The notes beneath the pieces were generated by a model. It did no database searches. It was not told the DNA's origin and saw only the letters and a list, made by a program, of their open reading frames with translations. A stretch of DNA of 64,000 bases, taken from the NCBI RefSeq assembly GCF_018398335.1, contig NZ_JAHBRX010000001.1, forward strand, positions 930,001-994,000, in the 5' to 3' direction. Position 1 is the stretch's first letter; each line of letters begins with the position of its first letter. This DNA comes from Chelatococcus sp. HY11. GTDB taxonomy: Bacteria; Pseudomonadota; Alphaproteobacteria; Rhizobiales; Beijerinckiaceae. The position numbers were made by a program, and so were the translations under genes. Below are positions 53,890 through 62,681 of this stretch, piece after piece.

Positions 53890-54372
53890 AGCATTGCTCC
53901 ATGTCAGTATCGGTGGAATGACAATGTCCGCGGACTGCTGAGATGCGATTGCCCGAAGGTCCCTCAATTTTCTATAGAATAGTATGCGGCACTTTACATC
54001 AATTTTACCAGTAACGTGAACATGTGACTGATGCGGGACAAAGACTATCCTTATCGGTATAAGTTGTCATTGATACTCATCAAAATTGACGCGTTCTGCT
54101 AGAGTATGCCGCGTAACACGCGAGCGCCGCGTCCAGTTGACAAGCCTTGTCGCGGCAAGAGCGGCGCCCGGAAAGTCCGTAACCCGCACGTCGAGATGGA
54201 CAGCGAGGCGGCAGGACGCCATCCATCCCATTCGTATCGCCAGATGTGTCCGGGACCTCCCCAGCGAATATGCTGGTTGAAGTCCGGAAACGGGGATGCC
54301 GCTTGTGATGCTTTATTCCGGCCAGAGCTCGCCCATTTGCGGATCATCCCGTGGCTGTATTGCCGTGCCCGG
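53890..54372. other. 483-bp intergenic region with an oxygen-response box
   Basis: The region carries the GNAT promoter (minus strand), with a FixK box at 54070-54083, a weaker half-matching box at 54028-54041 and an AT-rich stretch. No gene is supported: frames to the right of 54100 (for example at 54106) are antisense or composition-poor. Confidence 0.6.
54070..54083 (-). promoter_or_regulatory. Perfect FNR/FixK box
   Basis: TTGAT-ACTC-ATCAA matches the FNR/FixK consensus TTGAT-N4-ATCAA exactly. On the minus strand a GATAGT element lies 28-33 bp from the box centre, as expected for the -10 of a class II promoter with the activator at about -41.5. The start of transcription would be near 54035, leaving a leader of about 145 nt before the GNAT gene. 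A half-matching site (CTGAT-GCGG-GACAA) lies 42 bp away at 54028-54041. Confidence 0.7.
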
Positions 54373-55218
54373 CTACCGTTGCGGGCCCATCAGAGTGAAC
54401 GCGTGTTCGGCACAGAAGACATGGCTATGCAGATTGGCTATCCATTGCCGGCCGGCCGCGGTGACATTCAGATATGAAATGGCCTCTTTCAGGTGTGGCG
54501 AGACGCTGGACCAGTAGAAGTCCGGATATCGCTCGACCATATCCGCCGGCGTCGCATAACCAAGCTGGGTGTCGAGCCCGCATTCCTGAAACTCGTGGAA
54601 CAGTGCGTTGGCCTTTTTCAGATAAAGCGGATCCCCGAGTTGCCCTATCAGGTCGGCAGCCTGTACGAGACGTCCCTCGCGTGAGTTGTACCCGTCGTGG
54701 TCGATCGGTCCGCTTGGAAAGCGGGTGTATTCGATCGCATGGGCAACGCGTTCAGCGTCAAGGTTGTACCACGGCCCGATACGCTCCAGCGCATAGAGCT
54801 TCGAACGGTCCACATGGTAGGGGGCAAGCGCCGCGTCCGAAGCGCCGCGTGGGAGTGTGACCGTCTTGCCATCCGCATTGATGACGAAGCGATCATGACT
54901 GTCGCCCTTCAGGATGCCGCGGACATATCCGATGTCGTGAAGGAGGCAAGCCACGATGATGTGCGCGTAGTCCTGGGCATCGACGCGCTCACTCAACATG
55001 CGACCGTGAAGGATGTCCCGCCCCACCAAAGTGACGAAAAACGTGTGCTCGACATTGTGATACAGGGCGTCACTGCGGCCGATGCACTCCAGCGCGATCT
55101 GTGCCGCGTAGCCCAACCGTTCGGCCTCGTCGTTGGCGGACGATCCATACAGGCGCCGGAAATCGTCGGCGATCTGCCTGCCAAGTTCCAAAGCCATCAT
55201 CGCCGGCATCGTCATCAT
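54373..55218 (-). CDS. HD-domain phosphohydrolase
   Basis: A 281-residue metal-dependent phosphohydrolase. HD motifs are complete: H54/H58 in YHNVEHTFFVTLVGRDIL, H94-D95 in CLLHDIGYVRG and D189 in QAADLIGQLGDP. The gap between motifs holds HDRFVINADGKTVTLPRGASDAALAPYHVDRSK, where an insert common to this subgroup lies. Substrates of HD proteins include nucleotides and cyclic dinucleotides. GAGG precedes the ATG. It is divergent from the DUF4214 gene. Confidence 0.85.
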   Translation of the reverse strand: MMTMPAMMALELGRQIADDFRRLYGSSANDEAERLGYAAQIALECIGRSDALYHNVEHTFFVTLVGRDILHGRMLSERVDAQDYAHIIVACLLHDIGYVRGILKGDSHDRFVINADGKTVTLPRGASDAALAPYHVDRSKLYALERIGPWYNLDAERVAHAIEYTRFPSGPIDHDGYNSREGRLVQAADLIGQLGDPLYLKKANALFHEFQECGLDTQLGYATPADMVERYPDFYWSSVSPHLKEAISYLNVTAAGRQWIANLHSHVFCAEHAFTLMGPQR

Positions 55219-55629
55219 GGGAACGCCTCATGCATCCTTTTCAGGCAGCTTCACTATAGCCTCCTTCCTACGACAGGTCTTCTGCGCGATAGCACGAGGA
55301 CCACTGGCTCCCGAGAGAATTGTCCCACAGTGGGCTCCGACGCCTTTTTAGACGCATCGGCGTTGGACGAGGGCCGTGGATGGATATCTGGCTCGCGTCT
55401 TCAGGCGACTGACGGGCGAGATCTTCGCCGCCATGTTTCAGCTGAGCCGCCTTCATGCCCTCAAATCTTAAGGAGAAGCCATCGAGGTCGTTCGCACCAT
55501 CGGTTCCACTCGGATTTTCCGGGCCATATGTTCTATTGCCAACTCTGGAATGTTGTTTATAAATTAAGCGGAAAAGCAGGGCTTTCTTGCACGTTGGGGG
55601 ATGTGCCACCTGCAGCTTTGGGGGGATAA
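55219..55629. other. 411-bp intergenic region with a promoter for the DUF4214 gene
   Basis: No gene is supported. It separates the divergent HD-domain and DUF4214 genes. A sigma-70-type promoter is proposed at 55536-55563. The Shine-Dalgarno GGGGGGAT lies just before the start at 55630. Confidence 0.55.
55536..55563 (+). promoter_or_regulatory. Candidate sigma-70 promoter of the DUF4214 gene
   Basis: TTGCCA (55536-55541) and TATAAA (55558-55563) are separated by 16 bp, 67 bp before the start codon. Both hexamers match the vegetative consensus in 5 of 6 positions. Read by eye. Confidence 0.5.
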
Positions 55630-58161
55630 ATGACGCAAGATATTGTTAGCCTCTATCAGAGCCTGCTGCTGCGCACGCCGGCCGCCGACGAGGTCGCCTA
55701 TTGGGAAAGCGTTCTTGCCGATGGCTATTCCTTGGCGGACCTTGAGCAGGCCTTCCGCGGGTCCGCCGAATACGTTGACCTGCATGAAGTGATCCTGCCC
55801 GTCATCGCTCTCTATCAAGGAGCGCTGGGCCGTGCGCCAGACGCCGCGGGATTGGCGTTCTGGACGGAGCAATTTCGTAGCGGTGCTGCGTCTTTTTCCG
55901 ATCTTCTCGGCGCGTTTGCGCATTCCGAGGAGTTTCAGGGACTCCATCCAGACATCGGTCAAGACGTCTCTGCGGAAGATCTCGTCGGTATCTTCTACAA
56001 GAATATTCTTGGGCGTGAACCCGATCAGGCGGGCTTTGAATTCTGGGTCGGGCTTATCGAAACCGGGCGGATTACAGGCAATCAGCTGTCGTCGGCCTTC
56101 CTCGGCAGCGCGGAGTTTCAGGACCTCGCCGGAGACAATCTCCGGGATTTTCTCGATGATGTCGCCGATGGCGTGATCGATGAGGATCATGGTTCGCTCA
56201 TCGAAGATGACGAGCCGGAACCTGAACCGGAACCAGAGCCGGAACCTGAGCCCGAGCCGGAACCGGAACCTGAGCCTGAGCCGGAACCCGAGCCAAGCCC
56301 CACTTACGCGGTGACGGCATCCGCCTCGACGGCCAGCGAAGGTGGATCGGTCACCTTCACCCTCGCGACAACCCATGTTGCTGCGGGTAGCATCGTCGCC
56401 ATCAATTGGGGCGGAACGGTCGACGCGGACGATATCGATGGCACGCTTCCGACACGCTTCATCGTCGGCGAGGATGGCTTCGCTGCTATCACGGTCCATT
56501 TCCGCGCTGACGCCTTGACCGAAGGGCAGGAAACGCTGTCGCTCGGCGTGCCTGGGGTCGCGCCTGTCACGGTGATGGTCGCCGACACGAGCCTGACGCC
56601 TGCCGCCGTCTTCAATGCCGCGACAGGCAGGCTGGAGATCACAGCCGTCGATGCGACAGTCGCGTTGAGCACAGATGGAACGTCAGCCATCGTGACCGCG
56701 GCCGGTCGGGCCGCGCTGGAGGTGCCGCTCGCGGGCCTCCTGAGCCTGGCGATCACCAACGGGGCCAAGGTTACGGTCGCCGGCAGCGACGCCATCTTCA
56801 CCGGCGCGCGGCAGATCGACGTGGATGCGAACGCACGACTGATTATTGATGTCGACTATCCCGCGTTGTCGGAGAACCATCAGTCGCATCAGGCGCTGAA
56901 CCTCTCGGGGGTTCGCGTCGATGGCAACAACAGCCCCTCAGCCGTATGGGACGTTGTCGGCACGGCGAGTGGCGATATCAGCGACAAGTTTATCCTGTTC
57001 TGGGCTAATGGTGATGCCCAGTATTACGCTGGCGCCCCTGGAGGGGACTATTACAACGTCGGGGTCAATCTCGCGAATGTCCAGCTCTCCAACATCTACG
57101 CGGCGTATCTCGCGGATGGCGGGGCGGCCATAACCGACGTCGTGCAGACGAAGGTGGGTGGCGTGCCGGATTTCGCCGCGCGCCAGCAGTCGCTGCACGA
57201 CAATCTCCTGGCCAATGTGACGGACGCCGCGATCGGGGATCGTTTCAACGGGCAGCCGGATCCCCGTACGGATGAGGCGAAGGCCTTCGGCGCGCGGCCT
57301 TACGAGGACGGCTATCCGCCGCTCGATTTCTCTCCCGCCGACAAGTGGGACGCAGAAAATGATGTCTACCGGCCGGATCTGGTGCGGACAGTCGTCAATC
57401 TTGACGATGGCATCAATGACGGCGCCTCCCTCGGCAGTCCCGACAGCCCCACGGGGAACAGCCTCGCTGATCACTGGATCAAGGATCGCGGTGTGCTCCA
57501 GCAGATCCATACGGTCGATACCGATGGCGATCAGGGACAGGCGATCGAGTTCGTCATCAACCCCGGCGGTGATCAGACCGGGATGAACCGCTATCAGGGC
57601 ACGCTGATCCGCGATCTCGCGACCGGACCGATCGATCTCACCCACGGCAGCACCGCCGAATACAAGTTCTACATCGATCCGGACTGGCAAGGCGATGGTC
57701 AGGCGCAGCTCAGCGGCGCGTGGATCCAGTTGCAGAACCTGGCTGGGACTCTCTCGAATGGCGGACGATACGCCATCGCGGAATATGTCGACGCCGAGGC
57801 CTCGCTGAGGCTGACAGCCGAGGAGCGCGCCGCGGCGGGCCTCGCCGAGGGCGAGACCTTCACCGGCTTCCGCTTCTGGAATTCCGATGATGGTTGGGAC
57901 TATTACCTGCCCTTCGACGATAACGGCTGGGTGACGCTGCAATTCAACTTCGGGAAGGACGCGCATAGCTGGACCGTGAACGGCGCGCTCGCCTACGTGC
58001 AGGAGGCCGGCGAGGTCGAGGGGGACGACAACGCCGTCCTCGAAACCCAGGTCCTGAAGAGCGTCATCTTCCACAGCCAGAATTTCGGTTTGGAAGAGCA
58101 ATATGTCTATGACGACATCGCTCTGACCGGTGTGTCGCGCAACGCGAACTTCTACGACTGA
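55630..58161 (+). CDS. Modular DUF4214 protein with (EP)14 linker and Calx-beta-like domain
   Basis: An 843-residue protein, probably secreted or surface-bound. Three DUF4214-type repeats fill residues 1-175: LYQSLLLRTPAADEVAYWESVLADG, LYQGALGRAPDAAGLAFWTEQFRSG and FYKNILGREPDQAGFEFWVGLIETG. Residues 195-222 are 14 consecutive Glu-Pro dipeptides. Residues about 225-320 resemble a Calx-beta domain (YAVTASASTASEGGSVTFTLATT). The rest, about 520 residues, contains a jelly-roll-like region (EFVINPGGDQTGMNRYQGTLIRDL...EYKFYIDPDWQGDG...FRFWNSDDGWDYYLPFDDNGWVTLQFNFGKD) of a type seen in carbohydrate-active proteins; I cannot assign it. No signal peptide: DUF4214 proteins are often exported by type I systems. 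Confidence 0.85.
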   Translation: MTQDIVSLYQSLLLRTPAADEVAYWESVLADGYSLADLEQAFRGSAEYVDLHEVILPVIALYQGALGRAPDAAGLAFWTEQFRSGAASFSDLLGAFAHSEEFQGLHPDIGQDVSAEDLVGIFYKNILGREPDQAGFEFWVGLIETGRITGNQLSSAFLGSAEFQDLAGDNLRDFLDDVADGVIDEDHGSLIEDDEPEPEPEPEPEPEPEPEPEPEPEPEPEPSPTYAVTASASTASEGGSVTFTLATTHVAAGSIVAINWGGTVDADDIDGTLPTRFIVGEDGFAAITVHFRADALTEGQETLSLGVPGVAPVTVMVADTSLTPAAVFNAATGRLEITAVDATVALSTDGTSAIVTAAGRAALEVPLAGLLSLAITNGAKVTVAGSDAIFTGARQIDVDANARLIIDVDYPALSENHQSHQALNLSGVRVDGNNSPSAVWDVVGTASGDISDKFILFWANGDAQYYAGAPGGDYYNVGVNLANVQLSNIYAAYLADGGAAITDVVQTKVGGVPDFAARQQSLHDNLLANVTDAAIGDRFNGQPDPRTDEAKAFGARPYEDGYPPLDFSPADKWDAENDVYRPDLVRTVVNLDDGINDGASLGSPDSPTGNSLADHWIKDRGVLQQIHTVDTDGDQGQAIEFVINPGGDQTGMNRYQGTLIRDLATGPIDLTHGSTAEYKFYIDPDWQGDGQAQLSGAWIQLQNLAGTLSNGGRYAIAEYVDAEASLRLTAEERAAAGLAEGETFTGFRFWNSDDGWDYYLPFDDNGWVTLQFNFGKDAHSWTVNGALAYVQEAGEVEGDDNAVLETQVLKSVIFHSQNFGLEEQYVYDDIALTGVSRNANFYD
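56212..56295 (+). repeat. (Glu-Pro)14 coding repeat
   Basis: Fourteen GA(A/G)CC(N) units in a row encode 14 Glu-Pro dipeptides. Codon variation (CCG, CCT, CCA, CCC; GAA, GAG) shows that the run is kept at protein level rather than by recent DNA slippage. Such EP tracts form extended rods between domains. Confidence 0.95.
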
Positions 58162-58174
58162 TCCGTGCGCATAT

Positions 58175-58320
58175 GTCATTCCGGGGCGGGCCTAAGGCCT
58201 GAGCCCGGAAACCAGGACTGGCGCGCTTTGAGGGCAAGCGTGGCGTGGCCGTGCTCCCCACGGACACGCCACCGGTTCTGGGTTCCGGGTGCTTCGCTGA
58301 GCGAAGCCCCGGAATAACGA
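58175..58320. repeat. 146-bp inverted-pair intergenic repeat (copy 2)
   Basis: The left arm GTCATTCCGGGG (58175-58186) is identical to that of the copy at 19610; the right arm CCCCGGAATAAC (58307-58318) differs by one base from a perfect inverse. Each half folds on itself (GGGCctaaGGCCTGAGCCCGG; GCTTCGCTGAGCGAAGC). It lies between the convergent ends of the DUF4214 gene and thiY. Confidence 0.8.
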
Positions 58321-58437
58321 CACCGCTCTCACACGGCGCAGGCGATCTGATACCCATGCGCCCGCGGCTGGCCGGTCTGCAGCGCGCGCCCTTGGAGAGA
58401 GGCCATCGCGCGGTCGCTACCCGGATGCCGCTGTCGG

Positions 58438-59409
58438 CTACTGCAACGCGACAGCGATGTCGTCTACGGCTGGCGCTGCTTTGATCAGGCCGGCGTCGAG
58501 CATGAATTGGCCGAAGCGTTCGTAGCGGCGCCTGTCGAGCGCTGACGGGCGCTTGGCGAAGCGGGGCAATGTGTCGATCCAGGCCTGCCGGTTCAGCGCG
58601 TCGTCGAGATCCGGATAGGCCTTGATGAACAGCTTCCAACCTTCTTCCGGATGGTTCGTGAGATAGATCGCCCCTTGTTCCACCGCGTCAAGGAAGCGGG
58701 TGAGGCGGCTGTCCTTTAGGAGATCGGGGCGCGTCACGAAAATCAGTTCGTCGTAAGCCGGAACGCCGCTGTCTTCCGGCAGGAAGGCGCGCCCCTCATG
58801 CCCCTTGAGGCGCATCTGCGTCAGCTCGAAATTGCGAAAGCCGCCGATGGTGGCATCGACCTGGCCACTGATCAGCGAGGGGGACAACGCGAAATTGACA
58901 TTGACGAGTTCGACATCGCCCTTGTCGACGCCGACCGAGGCCAGCATGCGCTGGAGGAGAGCATCCTCGAAGCCGGACACGGAGAAGCCAATCTTCTTGC
59001 CCTTCAGGTCCGCCAATGACTTGATGGGGCCATTCGCCAGCACGGTCACGGTGTTGAGCGGCGTTTCCACAAGGGTGCCGAAGCGGACGAGGGGGATGCC
59101 CGCCGCGTGGTCGAGATAGAGGCTTGGCTGGTAGTGCACGCCAATGTCGGCCTGGCCGGATGCGATGGCACGCGGCACGATCGACGGATCCGACGGCGGC
59201 AGCAGCTCGACGTCGAGGCCCGCCTTGGCGAAGAGGCCAAGCTCCTTGGCCACCACCATGGGGGCGTGGTCCGGATTGACGAACCATTCGAGCAAGACCT
59301 TGATCTTTTCGACCTTATCCGGAGGGGCGGCCGAAGGCGTCGTCTGCGCGAAGGCGCCCGTGGCCGTTGCGAGACCGAGGGCGATTGTGAGAAGGGCTCT
59401 GTGGATCAT
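58438..59409 (-). CDS. thiY: Thiamine-precursor ABC transporter, substrate-binding protein (NMT1/THI5-like)
   Basis: A 323-residue periplasmic protein with a Sec signal (ALLTIALGLATATGAFAQ). The mature start VLLEWFVNPDHAPMVVAKELGLFAKAGLDVEL matches the THI5/ThiY pattern (W.pN..H...A...G.f...Gl.v), which binds hydroxymethylpyrimidine precursors such as N-formyl-aminopyrimidine. Typical ligand-site segments DIGVHYQPSLYLDHAAGIPLVRFGTLV and KIGFSVSGFEDALLQRML follow. It is downstream of thiX and shares the TPP riboswitch, which supports a role in thiamine salvage. Confidence 0.9.
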   Translation of the reverse strand: MIHRALLTIALGLATATGAFAQTTPSAAPPDKVEKIKVLLEWFVNPDHAPMVVAKELGLFAKAGLDVELLPPSDPSIVPRAIASGQADIGVHYQPSLYLDHAAGIPLVRFGTLVETPLNTVTVLANGPIKSLADLKGKKIGFSVSGFEDALLQRMLASVGVDKGDVELVNVNFALSPSLISGQVDATIGGFRNFELTQMRLKGHEGRAFLPEDSGVPAYDELIFVTRPDLLKDSRLTRFLDAVEQGAIYLTNHPEEGWKLFIKAYPDLDDALNRQAWIDTLPRFAKRPSALDRRRYERFGQFMLDAGLIKAAPAVDDIAVALQ

Positions 59410-59434
59410 GGCGTGTTCCTGTGCGCGGGGCGGT

Positions 59435-60178
59435 TCAGGTGTTCTGGGCCCAGGGGGTGAGACAGGGGGTGAGGCGATCGACGATGCCTCGCAGCGCGAG
59501 CGTCATCGCGGCCAGAATCAGCATCGCGGCAAACATCGTCTCGGTCTGCATGCGGGCATTGGCCTGTACCATGACAAATCCTAGACCGGCCGACGCGCCG
59601 ACCCATTCGCCGACAACCGCGCCAAGCGGCGCGAGCGGCGCCGCGACCTTGAGGCCAGAGGCAAGGCCGGGCAGGGCGAGCGGCAGGCGCACATGAACGA
59701 GCGTCTGCCAGTGGGTGGCGGTCGTCAGGGCCGTCGCATCGAGCAGGTCGGGATCCGTGCGCCGGAGCCCGTCGGCAAAGGCCGAGGCCACCGGAAAGAA
59801 GATGATGATCGTCGTCATCACCACCTTGGAGGCGAGGCCGAAGCCGAACCACAGCACCAGGACCGGCGCGAGGACGAAGACGGGAAAGGACTGCAGCACC
59901 AGCACAAGCGGCCATACGAGCCTGCCGAGACGGGGCAGGGCCGCGATGGTGATCGCGGTGCCGATGCCCAGGGAGGCCCCCAGCGCAAAGCCCGCCAAAA
60001 TCTCCCACAGGGTGGTGAGGCTGTTCGTCAGGAGAAATGACGGCTGGCGCAAGAAAACCGCGGCGACCTCCAGCGGCGGCGGCAGGATATAAGCCGGCGG
60101 CCGGGCCATCCAGATCAGGGCTTGCCACGCTACGACAAGCGTTGCTGCGATGCGAAGGGCGGCCAGGGTGACGCGCAT
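59435..60178 (-). CDS. thiX: Thiamine-precursor ABC transporter permease
   Basis: A 247-residue permease (the frame opens at a GTG at 60247; the hydrophobic protein begins at the ATG at 60178). Six helices and the EAA-type loop are visible: DATALTTATHWQTLVHVRLPLALPGLASGLKVAAPLAPLGAVVGEWVGA, which contacts the ATPase. It is the first gene after the TPP riboswitch and is followed by thiY after 25 bp. No thiZ ATPase gene lies in the window, so an ATPase must come from elsewhere. Confidence 0.9.
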   Translation of the reverse strand: MRVTLAALRIAATLVVAWQALIWMARPPAYILPPPLEVAAVFLRQPSFLLTNSLTTLWEILAGFALGASLGIGTAITIAALPRLGRLVWPLVLVLQSFPVFVLAPVLVLWFGFGLASKVVMTTIIIFFPVASAFADGLRRTDPDLLDATALTTATHWQTLVHVRLPLALPGLASGLKVAAPLAPLGAVVGEWVGASAGLGFVMVQANARMQTETMFAAMLILAAMTLALRGIVDRLTPCLTPWAQNT

Positions 60179-60322
60179 GCCGTCCAGCCTCAGGACGCTT
60201 CGCGGCGCGGAGGGGCGAGGGGGGCAGGACGCGGTCTTGCAAGGCACATGGCGTGAACCCCAGCGAACGAGCCAGGATCAGGGCGATGCGAAGACGAGAG
60301 CGGGGTGTCGGGAAAGCCCATG

Positions 60323-60408
60323 TTCCGTTCCTACGCCGGCATCACCCGGATCAGGTTCAAGGGTCCAGCTCACCGCTATCTCAGTGCCGTACGGCACCCC
60401 CCTCGGAA
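60323..60408 (-). ncRNA. TPP riboswitch (THI element)
   Basis: Read on the minus strand, the element holds the conserved sequence core: GGGGTGCCGTACGGC then CTGAGATAGC (pyrimidine-sensor helix) and ACCCTTGAACCTGATCCGGGTGATGCCGGCGTAGGAA (pyrophosphate-sensor). Closing stem TTCCG (60404-60408) pairs with CGGAA (60323-60327). It lies directly upstream of thiX-thiY, which would be switched off when thiamine pyrophosphate is plentiful. Confidence 0.97.
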
Positions 60409-60714
60409 TGTGACAACTCTATGGGAAAAGCCCGGACGGCTGTCAAGCGGAGCCTTGGAACGAGTCCACCCGCGGGATGGTGCCGCCCGCCGCTCATTAT
60501 TCTGCTGCATCGCGCGCCCTTATGCTGGCAGTTGCGGATAATCCCGCAACCTTCACCGATGCAGGGAGTTGATCCTCGATCAGAGCCTTAATCCGGGTTT
60601 TTTAATCAGATCTGCTTACGCAACTGCGGGCGGCGGTAACATTTTGAAAGGATTAACCATGATAGCCTGCGCGAAATCATGGTGAACCCTCGATAGCATC
60701 GGTAGGAACTCTAT
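60409..60714. other. 306-bp intergenic region between the thi operon and the transglycosylase
   Basis: The left part holds the promoter of the riboswitch-thiXY transcript on the minus strand, the right part that of the transglycosylase gene. No gene or repeat is recognised. Confidence 0.5.
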
Positions 60715-61890
60715 ATGCGGCACATGGTCTTGATCGCGACGGCCTGGATGATGGGAACGGGCGCTGCGGCGGCGAATTTCACGCAGTGCATCAGCCAGAT
60801 CAGGGCAGATGCAGCGCGCGCCGGCATCAGCCAGAACGTCATTGCCCAGGCATTGGCCATCAACCAGCCGGACGACAAGGTCCTGCGGCTGTCCAAGGTC
60901 CAGCCGGAATTCAAGACGCCGATCTGGGACTACATGGGCTTCCTCGTCGATGAGGAGCGCGTGCGGGATGGGCAGGCGATGATGCGCAAATACGATCGCG
61001 TCCTGCGCGCAGCCGAGCAGCGTTTCGGGGTCGATCGCCATGTCATCGCCGCGGTGTGGGGGGTCGAGACCAATTTCGGGTCGGAGGCGGGGGACAACTT
61101 TCTCCCGCATGCCCTCGCGACGCTCGTCTGCGAAGGGGGGCGGCGCCAGGCCTTCTGGCGCGGCGAGCTGATGGCCGCGCTCAAGCTCGTCGACCAGGGC
61201 GATCTTACGCTTGACGAGCTCTACGGGTCATGGGCGGGCGCCTTCGGCCAGACCCAGTTCATTCCCACCACCTACCAGCGGCTGGCGGTCGATTTTGACG
61301 GCGACGGACGCCGCGATCTCGTCAAGTCGGTTCCTGATGCCCTGGGGTCGACGGCGAATTACCTCAAGCGGGCGGGCTGGCGCACCGGCCAGCCATGGAT
61401 GATCGAGGTCGCTGTACCATCGGGTTACAAAGGCCCCACGGGCCGCAACAACCGGGCCTCGCTCGCGACCTGGGCCGGCCGGGGCGTGACGCGCGCCGAT
61501 GGCCGCCCGCTCTCGGGCGACGGAGAGGCGGGGCTTCTGTTGCCAGCGGGGCCCAACGGGCCGGGCTTCCTCGTCTATCCCAATTTCAATGCCATCTATG
61601 CCTATAATCAAGCGGAATCCTACGCGCTCGCGATCTCGCATCTCGCCGATCGGATGGCTGGACACCCCGCGTTACGGACGCCGTGGCCCACGGATGACCC
61701 CGGCCTGTCGCGCGCCCAACGCCTCCAGTTGCAGAAGCTACTGGCCGCCCGTGGCTACGATGTGGGGGTGCCGGACGGCAAGATCGGCGCCCAGTCCCGC
61801 GCGGCGATTGCCGCCGCCGAGCAGGCCATGGGCATGCCGGCAACAGGACGTGCCGGCAGCAAGATCTATCGCGCGCTTGGCGGCCGGTAG
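60715..61890 (+). CDS. Lytic murein transglycosylase, MltB-type
   Basis: A 391-residue periplasmic peptidoglycan-cleaving enzyme. A signal peptide (LIATAWMMGTGAAA) precedes the SLT_2 domain: QPEFKTPIWDYMGFLVDEERVRDGQAMM, GVDRHVIAAVWGVETNFGSEAG with catalytic E118, and GSWAGAFGQTQFIPTTYQRLAVDFDGDGRRDL. A C-terminal peptidoglycan-binding domain (RLQLQKLLAARGYDVGVPDGKIGAQSRAAI) completes it. This is the MltB family layout common in alphaproteobacteria. Confidence 0.93.
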   Translation: MRHMVLIATAWMMGTGAAAANFTQCISQIRADAARAGISQNVIAQALAINQPDDKVLRLSKVQPEFKTPIWDYMGFLVDEERVRDGQAMMRKYDRVLRAAEQRFGVDRHVIAAVWGVETNFGSEAGDNFLPHALATLVCEGGRRQAFWRGELMAALKLVDQGDLTLDELYGSWAGAFGQTQFIPTTYQRLAVDFDGDGRRDLVKSVPDALGSTANYLKRAGWRTGQPWMIEVAVPSGYKGPTGRNNRASLATWAGRGVTRADGRPLSGDGEAGLLLPAGPNGPGFLVYPNFNAIYAYNQAESYALAISHLADRMAGHPALRTPWPTDDPGLSRAQRLQLQKLLAARGYDVGVPDGKIGAQSRAAIAAAEQAMGMPATGRAGSKIYRALGGR

Positions 61891-62681
61891 CGCGAGAGTT
61901 ATCGCTGACAGCAGCGCAAGTGAAACGATTATCGTGCGTGGCTGTCCATCGGGACAGTCACGCATATGTATTTATTAGCCGGCTTTTTATCGCGGGTTTG
62001 GTTGGCAAAATGGAGAGCAGGGTCTTTTCGATCGCCGGATGCTGCCGGTTTATTCGCGTTAATTTGCAATAATATATTGAATTATATTGATTTTCTTAAA
62101 AATGCGACAGCTGCCGGCGTGGCCCGGTTCGCCAGTTTCCACGGCAGCGACTGTAAGAGCGGCGGGTTGTTATTTAGCTGGCAACTTATTTTTCGCCTTG
62201 AGATCAAGCGAAGCTCGAGGATATCCCGGCAGATTTAGCTCAGCGGCCGAAGGTACGGCAGCGCGGGTCCCCGGCGTCGCGCGGCGACGGGAAGGGGATC
62301 TATGAACGGTGGGGGCCTTGGTCCTTCCCTGCTGGCCGCAACATGGCTATTGCCTGTCGCTCTTGGAAAGCCAAGCCGGGGAAACCCGGCCTGACAACGG
62401 CCGCCGGGATAACGCGAACCGAGAGTGCGTTCTCGCAGCTGAATGTCGATTGGCTTAACCCGCGTCGCGCCCTCACGTTTCGCTGCGTCAGCGGGCGGGA
62501 GGAGATGTTCGTCCGTGTGGTGAATGAGAGACCCCAATTCCCGGGATCAGGCCTGGTTTGATGAGGCGATAGGCAGTTCCTGACAAATTTATTCCCCGTT
62601 ATCCATAAGCGTCCCTTTGGATTGCCATGGAACAAACAGTGAATTAATGAGAACAAATAGAAAACATAGAGGAGCAGGACG
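61891..62681. other. 791-bp intergenic region with an AT-rich patch
   Basis: After the terminator-like hairpin at 61935-61964, an AT-rich stretch (about 61966-62110) with ATTATATTGA-type motifs stands out from the GC-rich background. A 90-codon frame from 61966 starts inside the hairpin, has no Shine-Dalgarno and no family features, so I reject it; frames in 62235-62561 also look non-coding. Confidence 0.5.
61935..61964 (+). terminator. Terminator-like hairpin after the transglycosylase gene
   Basis: TGCGTGGCTGTCC (61935-61947) pairs with GGACAGTCACGCA (61952-61964), a 13-bp stem with one G-T pair and a 4-nt loop, 45 bp after the stop. It is followed by TATGTATTTATT. It is a good candidate for an intrinsic terminator. 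Confidence 0.7.

Noticed and set aside
56212-56295. Possible CRISPR or tandem DNA repeat
   Set aside because: It is an in-frame Glu-Pro coding tract with codon variation, without spacers.
61966-62238. 90-codon frame in the AT-rich gap
   Set aside because: It starts at the edge of a terminator hairpin, lacks a ribosome site and has no family traits.
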